Position numbers and translations under genes: made by a program. A stretch of 64,000 bases of DNA from Anaerolineales bacterium UBA2181 (lineage in GTDB: Bacteria > Chloroflexota > Anaerolineae > Promineifilales > UBA4811). The stretch's first letter is position 1, and each line of letters begins with the position of its first letter. The notes beneath the pieces are model-generated. The model was not told where the DNA came from and did no database searches. It worked only from the letters and a program-made list of their open reading frames with translations. The stretch is from contig DCVT01000015.1 of assembly GCA_002328075.1 (NCBI GenBank), positions 1 through 64,000 on the forward strand. The letters are read 5' to 3'. Below are positions 1 through 8,036 of this stretch, piece by piece.

Positions 1-506
1 ACAAAACGAGGTCACAATGCTCACGAAATCTTGAACCAACTCCTCCTTGCCATTCTCCGCCAAGTTGATGATTTCGATCCGCCGGTTTTCCATGGCCAAC
101 AGCTTCTCAAGGTAGTTGAAGCCGAAGCGGGTCAGCCGATCCTGGTGCTCAACCACCATGAGACTGATGGTAGGATCGGTGATCAGCTTGAGAGCTTCAG
201 GCGGGTGTCGTTGACACCTGAGCCAATCTCCTTCACCACCGCCGCCACCTGGTAGCCTTTCGCGCCACAGTAGTCGAGCAATCGCTTGGCTTGCGACTCC
301 AGGTTGTCCCGGTTCTCGGCGGCCGAGACACGCGCATAGACAGCCACCTTCTGAATGGGCGTCGGCGCCATGGCCTGCGGCAGTGGTTCGGTGATGATGA
401 TGGTGCCCGTCTCAACCTGGTAGCCCTGCACCTGACCGCTCCTGTACCAGCGCCAGGCCGTGCCATAGGACACGCCAACTTGGCGGGCGTACTCACTCAA
501 TTTCAT
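1..506 (-). pseudogene. IS607-type serine recombinase (TnpA), frameshifted and cut by the window edge
   Basis: The gene starts at an ATG at 506. It reads an N-terminal MerR-like helix-turn-helix (residues 1-40, with AWRWYRSGQV) and the start of a serine-resolvase domain with the motif AVYARVS (predicted nucleophile Ser61), then NLESQ. The frame stops at a TGA at 183-185. Shifting frame by one base near 186-196 restores a clear continuation to the window edge, including MVVEHQDRLTRFGF and YLEKLL, the normal IS607 transposase core. A KLLKLI-like segment probably lost one C. Elements of this family usually carry tnpB next to tnpA, so the rest, and a possible tnpB, would lie left of base 1. The frameshift probably inactivates the recombinase unless recoding or a sequencing error explains it. 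The family call is firm; the loss of function is likely. Confidence 0.82.
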
Positions 507-834
507 AGCGATATATCAGTACACAAATCCATATGTATCAATAGGTGTGACTAACATGAAGAAGCAAATGCAATACCACCTGTTCTCAGTATAGTGAGGT
601 GATTTGCAGTTGTCAACCACGAGACGCGGTCAAGCGCCCAACTGCCCACCCGTTGCAATGGCCTGGTACAATGTCCGTTATAGGCAACAAACGGCGACCA
701 GGGTCAGCTGGCTTGGTAGACCGTCTGGGACGATTGGGCGTTGGACCGTATTACCGACCGATAGCCGTGAGCCAGGAGCGGGTCAAAGCGGGCCAGCGGT
801 TCCCACGGACTGACGGGCCAGTCCAACGGCAGGA
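507..834. other. Non-coding stretch between IS607 remnant and RNB exoribonuclease
   Basis: These 328 bases probably hold the right tip of the IS607-type element and the 3' flank of the exoribonuclease gene. Short open frames on + show no recognisable protein. A 6-bp inverted repeat (GGACTG, 6-base loop, CAGTCC) lies at about 807-824, just beyond the stop of the exoribonuclease. It has no T-tract, so it is at best a weak terminator. Confidence 0.5.
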
Positions 835-2655
835 TTAATAGGCAAAGCTGGCTTCCAGGTGAGCCAGATCGACCGCGCGTAACGCCAGCGGTATCGTGGA
901 GTTCAGCGACCAGTCCGGACGCGCCTGGACGGTGGTCTCCAGGTCGAGATCGGGGATGAGCAACCGGCCTCGGTCGTCATTCCTCTCAACCACCACACCC
1001 TCCCCGTGCCACCCCGGGTTCTGTAGCAGGTAAACCAGAGTCCAGTGGAGCCGAGATAGCCGTTCGGCCTGGCGCACGCTGCCTGCCATGGCTTCAGTAG
1101 ACCCGATTCGCTCCATGATTTCCTGATAATCTAGCCATGGCTCACCGCGCAGCAAGGATCGTATCTGTTGATGGGCTACCAGGTCCAGGTAGCGACGCAA
1201 GGGGCTGGTTACCTGGGCATACAGCTGAAGACCGAGACCGTGGTGAACGGCCGGCACGGTAGAGTATTGGCTCGGTGGCAGAGATCGCCGCATAGCGTAC
1301 ATCCCGGCCAATCCGGGGTGGGCGTCCAGTCGGTGGGGCGGAGGTTGGGTTGCATAAGGGAAGGGAAGTCCGTGTTCTGCTGCCAGGCGGGCTATCGCGG
1401 ATCCTGTTAGCTGCATCAACTCACTGATCATCTCGCGACTGGGCAGCAGAGGGATCGGCTGTACCTGAACCATGCCCCCGACCACCGCAACCTTGACCTC
1501 GGGCAACGAAATGGAGATGGCGCCCCGTTCCTGGCGTTGCACCCAGTGAGCGCGTGCCAGCCGCCGCAGACGGGAAAACGGTTCCTGGTCAAGCAGGTCA
1601 GAAACCTCGCTGTATGTCATCCGTTGAACACGGACCCAACTGGGAACTGGCTCCACGTCGCGAATCTCGCCATCGAGGGACACGTCCAGCCTGAAGGACA
1701 AAGCAGGCGATCTGTCGTTCAGTCCCAAACCCAGGCTCTCCACCGCGTGCCGGGGAAGCATGGGAACGGTGCCCTCGGGCAAGTAGAGTGTGGCGCCGTG
1801 TGCCTGTGCCTCCCGGTCGGCCGGGCTGCCCGGGACGATCAGGGCGGCAGCGTCTGCTACGTGTACCCAGAGAATGTTGCCGTTCGGCTCCAGGCTGACT
1901 GCGTCGTCCGGGTCCTGGTTGCCTTTGTCATCAATCGCAAATGCAGCCAGATGCGTCAGGTCGACCCTGTGCTCGTTTGGCAATGGGGGCAGGGGTACGG
2001 TCGGAGCAGCCGTGGGCATCTCCAGGCGTTGCGGGTGGGGGTTGACGGTGTAATCCCAATGGCCTAGCTCAAGCAGCAGGGCATGTGCGTTTTCCGGCCG
2101 TTCGGAGCGCCCGAGAGCTCGCAGGATGCGGCTGGCAGCCTTGGTCCCCAACGCAACGGAAGCCAGTTGGTCCAGATAGGGGCCGTCCTGCGGCTCAACC
2201 CGGCCGGATCGCACACGCTCGACAAAGGCCGTCCAATGCTGTGCCTCCAACGCCCGTGCCACGCGGCCAGCCTCGGTCTCCGCCACCTTGGCCGGCGTCC
2301 GACCGACGAGCGAGTCAGGTGTGCCGTGAAAGTAGAGACCGTCTGCTACCCATTGCCAGGCTTCCAGGGAAGCGGCGGGTGTATATTCGCCAAAGGCTAA
2401 TTCGGCTAGCTGTCGCATGTTGACTCTTTTGCCGGCCAACAGCTCCCATGTGGTACGTACGTCGGCCGTCGTCGGCCGTAGTTCGGACAGATCATGGATC
2501 GGCCCGGGATGTAGCAGTACCAGGTCCTTGGGTCGCACCAGGACGGTTTCCCCTGTCGGCAACTCAACCTGTATTCTCCTGCCAATGGCTTTGACGCGAG
2601 CAGGTTGGCTGCGGTACAGCACCAGGTTCCCCACGGAAAAGCCAATTTGCTCCAT
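835..2655 (-). CDS. RNB-domain 3'-5' exoribonuclease (RNase II/R-like)
   Basis: A 606-residue cytoplasmic ribonuclease predicted to degrade RNA processively from the 3' end with Mg2+. The RNB core begins with HLAAFAIDDKGNQDPDDAVS, which holds the acidic metal-binding cluster of the RNase II family. Near the C-terminus, YAQVTSPLRRYLDLVAHQQI matches the conserved TSPiRRY.Dl..HRq signature. The N-terminal part is not a clear cold-shock domain. I chose the ATG at 2655 (MEQIGFSVGNLVLYR) because a strong promoter lies directly upstream at 2680-2708; the longer open frame to 2805 would start upstream of that promoter. The Shine-Dalgarno sequence is weak. Family assignment is secure; RNase II versus R subtype is not resolved. 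Confidence 0.88.
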   Translation of the reverse strand: MEQIGFSVGNLVLYRSQPARVKAIGRRIQVELPTGETVLVRPKDLVLLHPGPIHDLSELRPTTADVRTTWELLAGKRVNMRQLAELAFGEYTPAASLEAWQWVADGLYFHGTPDSLVGRTPAKVAETEAGRVARALEAQHWTAFVERVRSGRVEPQDGPYLDQLASVALGTKAASRILRALGRSERPENAHALLLELGHWDYTVNPHPQRLEMPTAAPTVPLPPLPNEHRVDLTHLAAFAIDDKGNQDPDDAVSLEPNGNILWVHVADAAALIVPGSPADREAQAHGATLYLPEGTVPMLPRHAVESLGLGLNDRSPALSFRLDVSLDGEIRDVEPVPSWVRVQRMTYSEVSDLLDQEPFSRLRRLARAHWVQRQERGAISISLPEVKVAVVGGMVQVQPIPLLPSREMISELMQLTGSAIARLAAEHGLPFPYATQPPPHRLDAHPGLAGMYAMRRSLPPSQYSTVPAVHHGLGLQLYAQVTSPLRRYLDLVAHQQIRSLLRGEPWLDYQEIMERIGSTEAMAGSVRQAERLSRLHWTLVYLLQNPGWHGEGVVVERNDDRGRLLIPDLDLETTVQARPDWSLNSTIPLALRAVDLAHLEASFAY

Positions 2656-3038
2656 GTTTCGCACTTGCCGGTTGGCCTGTTTATAACCGGGGTGGCCGCA
2701 TCTGTCAACCGGGCGCCACGTCATCGCGGGGGCTGTCCGGACAATCGTGAACCAATTTCTGATTGAGCAACCGAGCGACTTTGTTGCAGCGGCCGCAGGC
2801 TCCAAAAGAGGTGAATCAGGTCAGTACTTGTCGAGACAAACCGACCCAAAACCGGCCACGGGCGCTGCACCGTGTTACGGATGGGAGCATAACGTGCTGC
2901 CGAAACAAATCGCCAAAATCGTGGCATGGCCAGGCGGGTCAGTAAGGGCGGTACCAGTGCGCATTTGCCCGATGGTTGCTTGCCGGGCCCGCCGTGTACC
3001 CCGCCCGGCTGGCATGATATGTGCTGCCAGGCATCCAG
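2656..3038. other. Divergent intergenic region
   Basis: This 383-base region separates the exoribonuclease from the secreted glycosidase. Apart from the minus-strand promoter at 2680-2708 I see no conserved gene in any frame. A possible -10 (TGATAT, 3015-3020) for the glycosidase has no convincing -35 partner. Confidence 0.45.
2680..2708 (-). promoter_or_regulatory. Sigma-70-type promoter of the RNB exoribonuclease gene
   Basis: On the minus strand TTGACA (2703-2708) and TATAAA (2680-2685) are separated by 17 bases, close to the sigma-70 consensus. Transcription would begin about 2673 and give a leader of about 18 bases before the ATG at 2655. Confidence 0.75.
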
Positions 3039-5006
3039 ATGATGAATCGATCGTTCCGTCAGTTTTTCGCGGTGATCGCCGTATTGGCGAGCCTGGCGGC
3101 AGCCACAGCAGCCGCGAACAGCTCTCTCGGTGGCACAGACTGGCACACGTCTTGGTTGCCGTTGGTGCTGCGGCTGCGCGCCGACCGCCAAATCGACGAG
3201 TACGGCCTGAACTTTGTCAGCGCGGTCGAAGACCCGTCCGATTTCGAGCGTTATTCGCGAGCCGTCTCTACCGGTGCGGGTTGGAATCGCTGGCCGCTAT
3301 ATTGGTACAACGTGGAGACTAGCCCAGACCAGTTTGATTGGTCCCGAGCGGAAGCGGTGATCACGGCCGACCGTGCGGCCGGGCTGAAAACCGAGATCAT
3401 CCTGATGGGCACGCCATGGTTTTATGCGTCCGGCGGGAATCGGCTGGCGCCCCTGCCGGAGGTCGGTCAGCGGGCACCTGAAGAATCGAGCCGTGCGGTG
3501 GAGATCAGCACAGCCTCCACGGTCCCCGTCGGGTTGTATCTGCCGGTGTTTTCCGATGGAACCGACCAACCGGCGACTGGTAAGGCGATTAACCCAGCCA
3601 ACAAATGGGCTTGCTTTGTGAATGGCGCTGTGGCGATGTATGGCCCTCTGGGCATCACCCACTGGGAGATCTGGAACGAACCGGATTATTCCTTTTTCTG
3701 GACGGGCACTCCCCCGGAGTATGCCCGTCTTCTCAAGGTTGCCTATCTGTCGGCGCGCCAGGCCGATCCGGCCGCTCAGATTCTGTTTGGTGGCCTGGCG
3801 AATTTTCAACAGCCCGGTTTTCTCGCCGAGGTGTTGGCCGTCCTTTCCGCCGACCCCCAGGCGCTGGCCAGCGGCTATTTCTTTGACGTCCTGGCAACGC
3901 ACAGCTACAGTTATTCGTGGGAATCGTGGTATCAGGTCTGGCGAGCCGGCCGGACCCTACAGAGTCACAGCCTCTCCAAATCCATCTGGCTCAACGAGAG
4001 CGGCAGCCCAGCCTGGGATGATTATCCGGGACCTACCTGGGATCCTGCCAGCGGATATCGGTCCACCATGATGGAAGGTGCGTCCTATGTGCTCCAGAGC
4101 GCGCTTTACGCGCGATATGCCGGCGCGGAGGTGGTGTTTCACTTTCAGCTCTATGATGACTGCGGCAATCAACCGGCCGGAACCGACTTTCCCCCAAACG
4201 ACGGCAGTTGGTGCCAGACCCACGAGTATTGCGCCGGCGACGCCTACGGCCTGTTGCGCAACCCCGTGACCGCGGCCTGCTTCACCCAGCACCCTGCTCC
4301 CAATACCGCTCGCCCGGTTTTTGATGCCTATCGCGTGCTTACTGACCACCTGTACGGTCTAGAGCCCCTGTGGCGGCTGAGGCCGGGAGGCTCGGACCCG
4401 TACAACGGACCCCAGGAGTGGATCGCGTTCTACCGGGCGTCCACCGGGGAACGTGTTCTGGGTCTGTGGGCCCGCTCGGGGGTGGACGAAACGGCAACGG
4501 TACAGTCGACCGGAACCAGCGCCCAGCTTTTGGCGCGTGACGGGACTGTCACCTCATTGACACCGTTCAATGGCCAGTATACTGTTGTCCTGGAAAAGGC
4601 AACCAACCGGAACCTGGACCATGACCGGAGCGTCTATGCCATTGGCGGCGCACCGCTCATTCTGGTGGAGCGGGATACATTACCTCCCGAGGCAGCTATC
4701 TCGCCCCTGGGATCCGTGGTTGCGCCCGCGTTTGTGGTTTCCTGGACGGGTCAAGATCTGGGTTCGGGCATGAAGGACTATGATGTCTATGTCAGCGTGG
4801 ACGGTGGACCGCTGGAGCTCTGGTTGGATAACACCACCCAGATGCGGGCCAGCTATTCGGGAACCAGCGGGAGTCGCTATGGCTTTGCGGTTGCCGGGCG
4901 CGACCGCGCGGGAAATCAGGCTCCTGCTCCAACCGTACCTCAGGTGGAGGTCAAGGTTGGAAGCGCGACGTTTTTGCCGCTAATGATGGTGTCTGGCGAT
5001 GATTGA
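3039..5006 (+). CDS. Secreted clan GH-A glycoside hydrolase with C-terminal beta-sandwich
   Basis: A signal peptide (MMNRSFRQFFAVIAVLASLA) is followed by a TIM-barrel glycosidase-like region that resembles the GH39/GH5 end of clan GH-A. The predicted acid/base Glu is in HWEIWNEPDY and the predicted nucleophile Glu in SIWLNESGSP, in the expected order. After a linker, a beta-sandwich module (motif SWTGQDLGSGMKDYDVY, then GRDRAGNQAP) precedes a tail ending FLPLMMVSGDD. The same module and a similar tail occur in the next gene. The start could be the ATG at 3039 or 3042; a GTG at 3021 is also in frame. The stop overlaps the next start by 8 bases, suggesting translational coupling. The substrate cannot be read from sequence; extracellular polysaccharide is inferred. 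Confidence 0.8.
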   Translation: MMNRSFRQFFAVIAVLASLAAATAAANSSLGGTDWHTSWLPLVLRLRADRQIDEYGLNFVSAVEDPSDFERYSRAVSTGAGWNRWPLYWYNVETSPDQFDWSRAEAVITADRAAGLKTEIILMGTPWFYASGGNRLAPLPEVGQRAPEESSRAVEISTASTVPVGLYLPVFSDGTDQPATGKAINPANKWACFVNGAVAMYGPLGITHWEIWNEPDYSFFWTGTPPEYARLLKVAYLSARQADPAAQILFGGLANFQQPGFLAEVLAVLSADPQALASGYFFDVLATHSYSYSWESWYQVWRAGRTLQSHSLSKSIWLNESGSPAWDDYPGPTWDPASGYRSTMMEGASYVLQSALYARYAGAEVVFHFQLYDDCGNQPAGTDFPPNDGSWCQTHEYCAGDAYGLLRNPVTAACFTQHPAPNTARPVFDAYRVLTDHLYGLEPLWRLRPGGSDPYNGPQEWIAFYRASTGERVLGLWARSGVDETATVQSTGTSAQLLARDGTVTSLTPFNGQYTVVLEKATNRNLDHDRSVYAIGGAPLILVERDTLPPEAAISPLGSVVAPAFVVSWTGQDLGSGMKDYDVYVSVDGGPLELWLDNTTQMRASYSGTSGSRYGFAVAGRDRAGNQAPAPTVPQVEVKVGSATFLPLMMVSGDD

Positions 5007-7299
5007 GCGGAACAGCAGCAGAATGGACAATCACTCTTTCTTGCCCAACTGGGTCTTGCCACTCGGTTGCGGCTCCAGGTGGCTGATTCGCGTGTGGTTG
5101 CTGGCACTGATGCTGCCCGTCCTGATGTTGACTGCATCTGTAGCCGACGCTGGCGCTCAAGCCGAGGTCGTAAGGGCAGACGAGTTGATGGTGACCGGCC
5201 TGGCGATGGGAGGCGGCGCTGGCCAGGGAACCGTTGTCACCGCTGATGGGCTTACACTGGAGGGCGGGTCGAGCGGGAGCTACACCTCGCCGGTGTTCAG
5301 CGCCGGTCTGCCCTTCTCGGACATCGGCGCCATGTGGAGAATTGACCTGCCGGCCGGCGCCGGCTTTTATCTCTGGGTGCGCACCAGCTCGGATGGGGTG
5401 GAGTGGAGCCCCTGGACCGCCGTCGAGGGAGAGCTGGACTGGGTGCGGCCGGAAACTAACGAGTGGGTGGGTGACCTGGTGGGGGTTCCCCAATCGGTCC
5501 GCGTGCACCGGTACGTGCAGCTGCGTTGGCGACTCGAGGCCGGCGAGAAGGGACTGGCGCCTCTGGTCCGGTACGTCCGCCTGGCATTCATCGACAGCGG
5601 CATTATCGCAGCCAGCAAACTGGCCGAGGCAGCCGGAGCAACGTCCCAACCCAGCATCATCACCCGGACGCAGTGGGGTTGCCCTGATGGGCAGAACAGC
5701 CCCCAATGGGCACCCGAGTACTTTGCGGTGACCCATGCGATTGTGCACCACACGGTGACGCCTAACACAGACACCGATCACGCGGCGAGGGTGCGGTCTA
5801 TCTGGTACTACCACGCTATCACGCGGGGATGGGGTGATATTGGGTACAACTATGTGGTTGCTCGCGATGGTTCGTTGTATGAGGGGCGAGCCGGCGGCGA
5901 CGACGTAAAAGCCGGGCATGCGTATCCCTACAACTTTTACTCGCTTGGACTGGCGTTCATGGGTACGTTCACCGATCAGCCGGCTCCCCAGCCCATGCTG
6001 GAGGGAGCGGCCGACCTGCTCTCCTGGAAGTTCGTGCAAAAGGGTATCGACCCGCAGTCATCAGCCTGGCTTCGAATGCCGCCTCCCGGGACGCCAAACG
6101 TCCCTGTTCCGAGGCCGCCTGACCTGTGGCGACCAACCATCACCGCTCATCGCGACGTTGGGCAGACTGAATGCCCGGGCAGTGCGCTGTACGCGCAGTT
6201 GCCGACGCTGCGCGAGGAGGTCAGCGGCCGGGTGGATTCGGCTCTGTACACGACGGTTGACGATAATCAGGTGGTCTTGGGCGGACCACCCGCGTATTGG
6301 CGGGATGGTCCGGCCGGCTGCGGTTACGGTGGGCATGCATATTGGACCTTTTCCATGGCAACCGGTCCGGCAGTGAACTGGGCGCGCTGGCAGCCGGACC
6401 TCCCCGAAACCGGCACCTACCGGGTCTATGCCTATGTGCCCTATTGCCTAAACGATTATCCGGACAGCACCGGCGTCAGCTATCTCATCCACCATGCCGG
6501 TGGCGAGACGACGGTGCAGGTCAACCAGGCTGTGGTCGCCGGCAGTTGGGTGGACCTGGGAAGATACGATTTTGCCGCCGGTACGGCCGGGTATCTTTAC
6601 CTGGACGACGTGGCGACCGACAGTAATCGGACCATCTGGGTGGATGCCACCAGATGGCGCTGGGAAGCGAGCGTCGTGCTGCCCCCGGCGAATCTCAGCC
6701 CGGCCGATGGCTCCTGGGTTGCCCACCGTGAAGTAAACTTTCGCTGGACGGCCTCTTTGTCTGGTAACGTGGACAGGTATCTGCTCCGAATTGCCACCGA
6801 CGCTAACCTGACAAACCTGGTCCATCAGACCTGGTCCGACCAGTTGGTGAACCCGAGTTACACCTACCTCTTTTCTGCGGACCATGTGCGCCTCTATTGG
6901 GGCGTCCAGGCATACACCGCGTACGGAAGCAGCAAGGTGTCCGGCCCCTGGACTGTAGGGGTGGACACCTTGGGTCCGGCCGCCGCTGTGAGGCACGTGC
7001 TACGGTTGTCTGACAACACCTACCTGGTGAGTTGGTATGGACAGGATTTGATGTCCGGCTTGGCCACGTATGACGTTCAGTATCGGTTAGGTACAGGTGG
7101 TACCTGGTTACCCTGGTATTCGCAGACGACCGCTGTCAACGGACGCTGGACTGATCCGGTGACCCAATCGGTCTTCTTCCGCGTTCGGGCCACCGACGTG
7201 GCGGGAAACACCGGCGCATATGACGCCGGCACCGCCAACACCGACAACGCCATTGATGTAGAGATCCAATCCTGGTATCCGCTCCTATTTCGTCGTTAG
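4999..7299 (+). CDS. Secreted PGRP/amidase_2-type N-acetylmuramoyl-L-alanine amidase with accessory domains
   Basis: After an N-terminal hydrophobic export signal (LIRVWLLALMLPVLMLTA) and a beta-rich region comes a peptidoglycan-recognition/amidase_2 domain (about residues 215-410). Probable zinc ligands are His in AIVHHTVT, His in TAHRDVG and Cys in TECPGS; a catalytic-type Tyr lies in DIGYNYVV. Downstream is a golvesin/xanthan-lyase-CBD-like domain (GTYRVYAYVPYC ... IWVDATRW), then a fibronectin-like segment and a beta-sandwich (SWYGQDLMSGLATYDVQY) homologous to the end of the preceding glycosidase. The protein ends SWYPLLFRR. It should cleave the amide between muramic acid and peptide stems, or bind peptidoglycan, outside the membrane. 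Coupling to the glycosidase suggests a joint role on cell-wall or exogenous murein glycans. Confidence 0.86.
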   Translation: MIERNSSRMDNHSFLPNWVLPLGCGSRWLIRVWLLALMLPVLMLTASVADAGAQAEVVRADELMVTGLAMGGGAGQGTVVTADGLTLEGGSSGSYTSPVFSAGLPFSDIGAMWRIDLPAGAGFYLWVRTSSDGVEWSPWTAVEGELDWVRPETNEWVGDLVGVPQSVRVHRYVQLRWRLEAGEKGLAPLVRYVRLAFIDSGIIAASKLAEAAGATSQPSIITRTQWGCPDGQNSPQWAPEYFAVTHAIVHHTVTPNTDTDHAARVRSIWYYHAITRGWGDIGYNYVVARDGSLYEGRAGGDDVKAGHAYPYNFYSLGLAFMGTFTDQPAPQPMLEGAADLLSWKFVQKGIDPQSSAWLRMPPPGTPNVPVPRPPDLWRPTITAHRDVGQTECPGSALYAQLPTLREEVSGRVDSALYTTVDDNQVVLGGPPAYWRDGPAGCGYGGHAYWTFSMATGPAVNWARWQPDLPETGTYRVYAYVPYCLNDYPDSTGVSYLIHHAGGETTVQVNQAVVAGSWVDLGRYDFAAGTAGYLYLDDVATDSNRTIWVDATRWRWEASVVLPPANLSPADGSWVAHREVNFRWTASLSGNVDRYLLRIATDANLTNLVHQTWSDQLVNPSYTYLFSADHVRLYWGVQAYTAYGSSKVSGPWTVGVDTLGPAAAVRHVLRLSDNTYLVSWYGQDLMSGLATYDVQYRLGTGGTWLPWYSQTTAVNGRWTDPVTQSVFFRVRATDVAGNTGAYDAGTANTDNAIDVEIQSWYPLLFRR

Positions 7300-7310
7300 C
7301 AGAACGCTCC

Positions 7311-7339
7311 TTGACGGGCCTTCTGGCCCGACTTATAAT
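7311..7339 (+). promoter_or_regulatory. efp promoter with an inverted repeat inside its spacer
   Basis: TTGACG (7311-7316) and TATAAT (7334-7339) are 17 bases apart. The spacer contains the perfect inverted repeat CGGGCC-TTCT-GGCCCG (7315-7330). This could be an operator, or a short stem for transcripts arriving from the upstream amidase gene. A leader of about 33 bases precedes the efp ATG. Confidence 0.75.
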
Positions 7340-7379
7340 CCTTGGCAGCAGATAAGTTCAGTTTTGCCAGGAGTCGTTC

Positions 7380-7937
7380 ATGATTGACGTCAATGCGCTG
7401 CGTAAAGGGACCACGTTCACCCTGGACGGGGAGTTGTACAAGGTCCTGACCTACCAGCATCACAAACCAGGGCGGGGCAACGCCACCATTCGGACCACGA
7501 TTCGAAACCTTCGAACAGGCGGTACCCTTCAGAAGAATTTCATCTCCGGTGACCGGGTACAGGACATCCGTATGGATGGCCGGCCGGTGCAATTTCTCTA
7601 CAACGATGGCGAGTTTTGCCATTTCATGGACCTGGAGACGTTTGATCAGCCCATCCTCTCCGCTGCCACCCTGGGTGACGATGTGCTCTTTCTGAAGGAA
7701 GGCGTGGAGCTCAAGCTGCTGCAACACGACGGTGACACCATCGATTATGAGCTTCCGGTGACGGTCGAGTTGCAGGTGACGGAAGCAGAGATGGCGGTGG
7801 CAGGGGACACGGCCACAGGTGCTACCAAGGAGTTGGTCTTGGAGACTGGTCTCAAGGTCCGGGCGCCTCTCTTTGTGAGCCAGGGTGATGTGGTTCGGGT
7901 TGACACCAGAAACGGGGAGTACCTTTCCAGAGTGTAG
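7380..7937 (+). CDS. efp: Translation elongation factor P
   Basis: A 185-residue protein of normal EF-P length with the KOW-like N-terminal domain and two OB-fold domains. It enters the ribosome between P and E sites to relieve stalling at polyproline. The conserved loop reads HHKPGRGNATIRT, so the tip residue that reaches the peptidyl-transferase centre, a modified Lys in the E. coli and Bacillus proteins, is Arg32 here. Arg at this position is known in EF-Ps rhamnosylated by EarP, but the rest of the protein looks like the K-type family. The C-terminal signature is present as GDVVRVDTRNGEYLSRV. It has its own strong promoter. Identity is very secure; modification type is open. Confidence 0.96.
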   Translation: MIDVNALRKGTTFTLDGELYKVLTYQHHKPGRGNATIRTTIRNLRTGGTLQKNFISGDRVQDIRMDGRPVQFLYNDGEFCHFMDLETFDQPILSAATLGDDVLFLKEGVELKLLQHDGDTIDYELPVTVELQVTEAEMAVAGDTATGATKELVLETGLKVRAPLFVSQGDVVRVDTRNGEYLSRV

Positions 7938-8036
7938 GCGTCGTCTGGGCCTTGAAGAAGCACTCGGGTCCATCGGCCATCCGGTTACCAATTGGGCTGC
8001 CCGGTTTCTTTTCGACCTCGGCCGGGAGGGAGGATC

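Noticed and set aside
4951..6039. 362-codon open frame antisense to the PGRP amidase
   Set aside because: No family resemblance or start signals; explained by the GC-rich coding strand.
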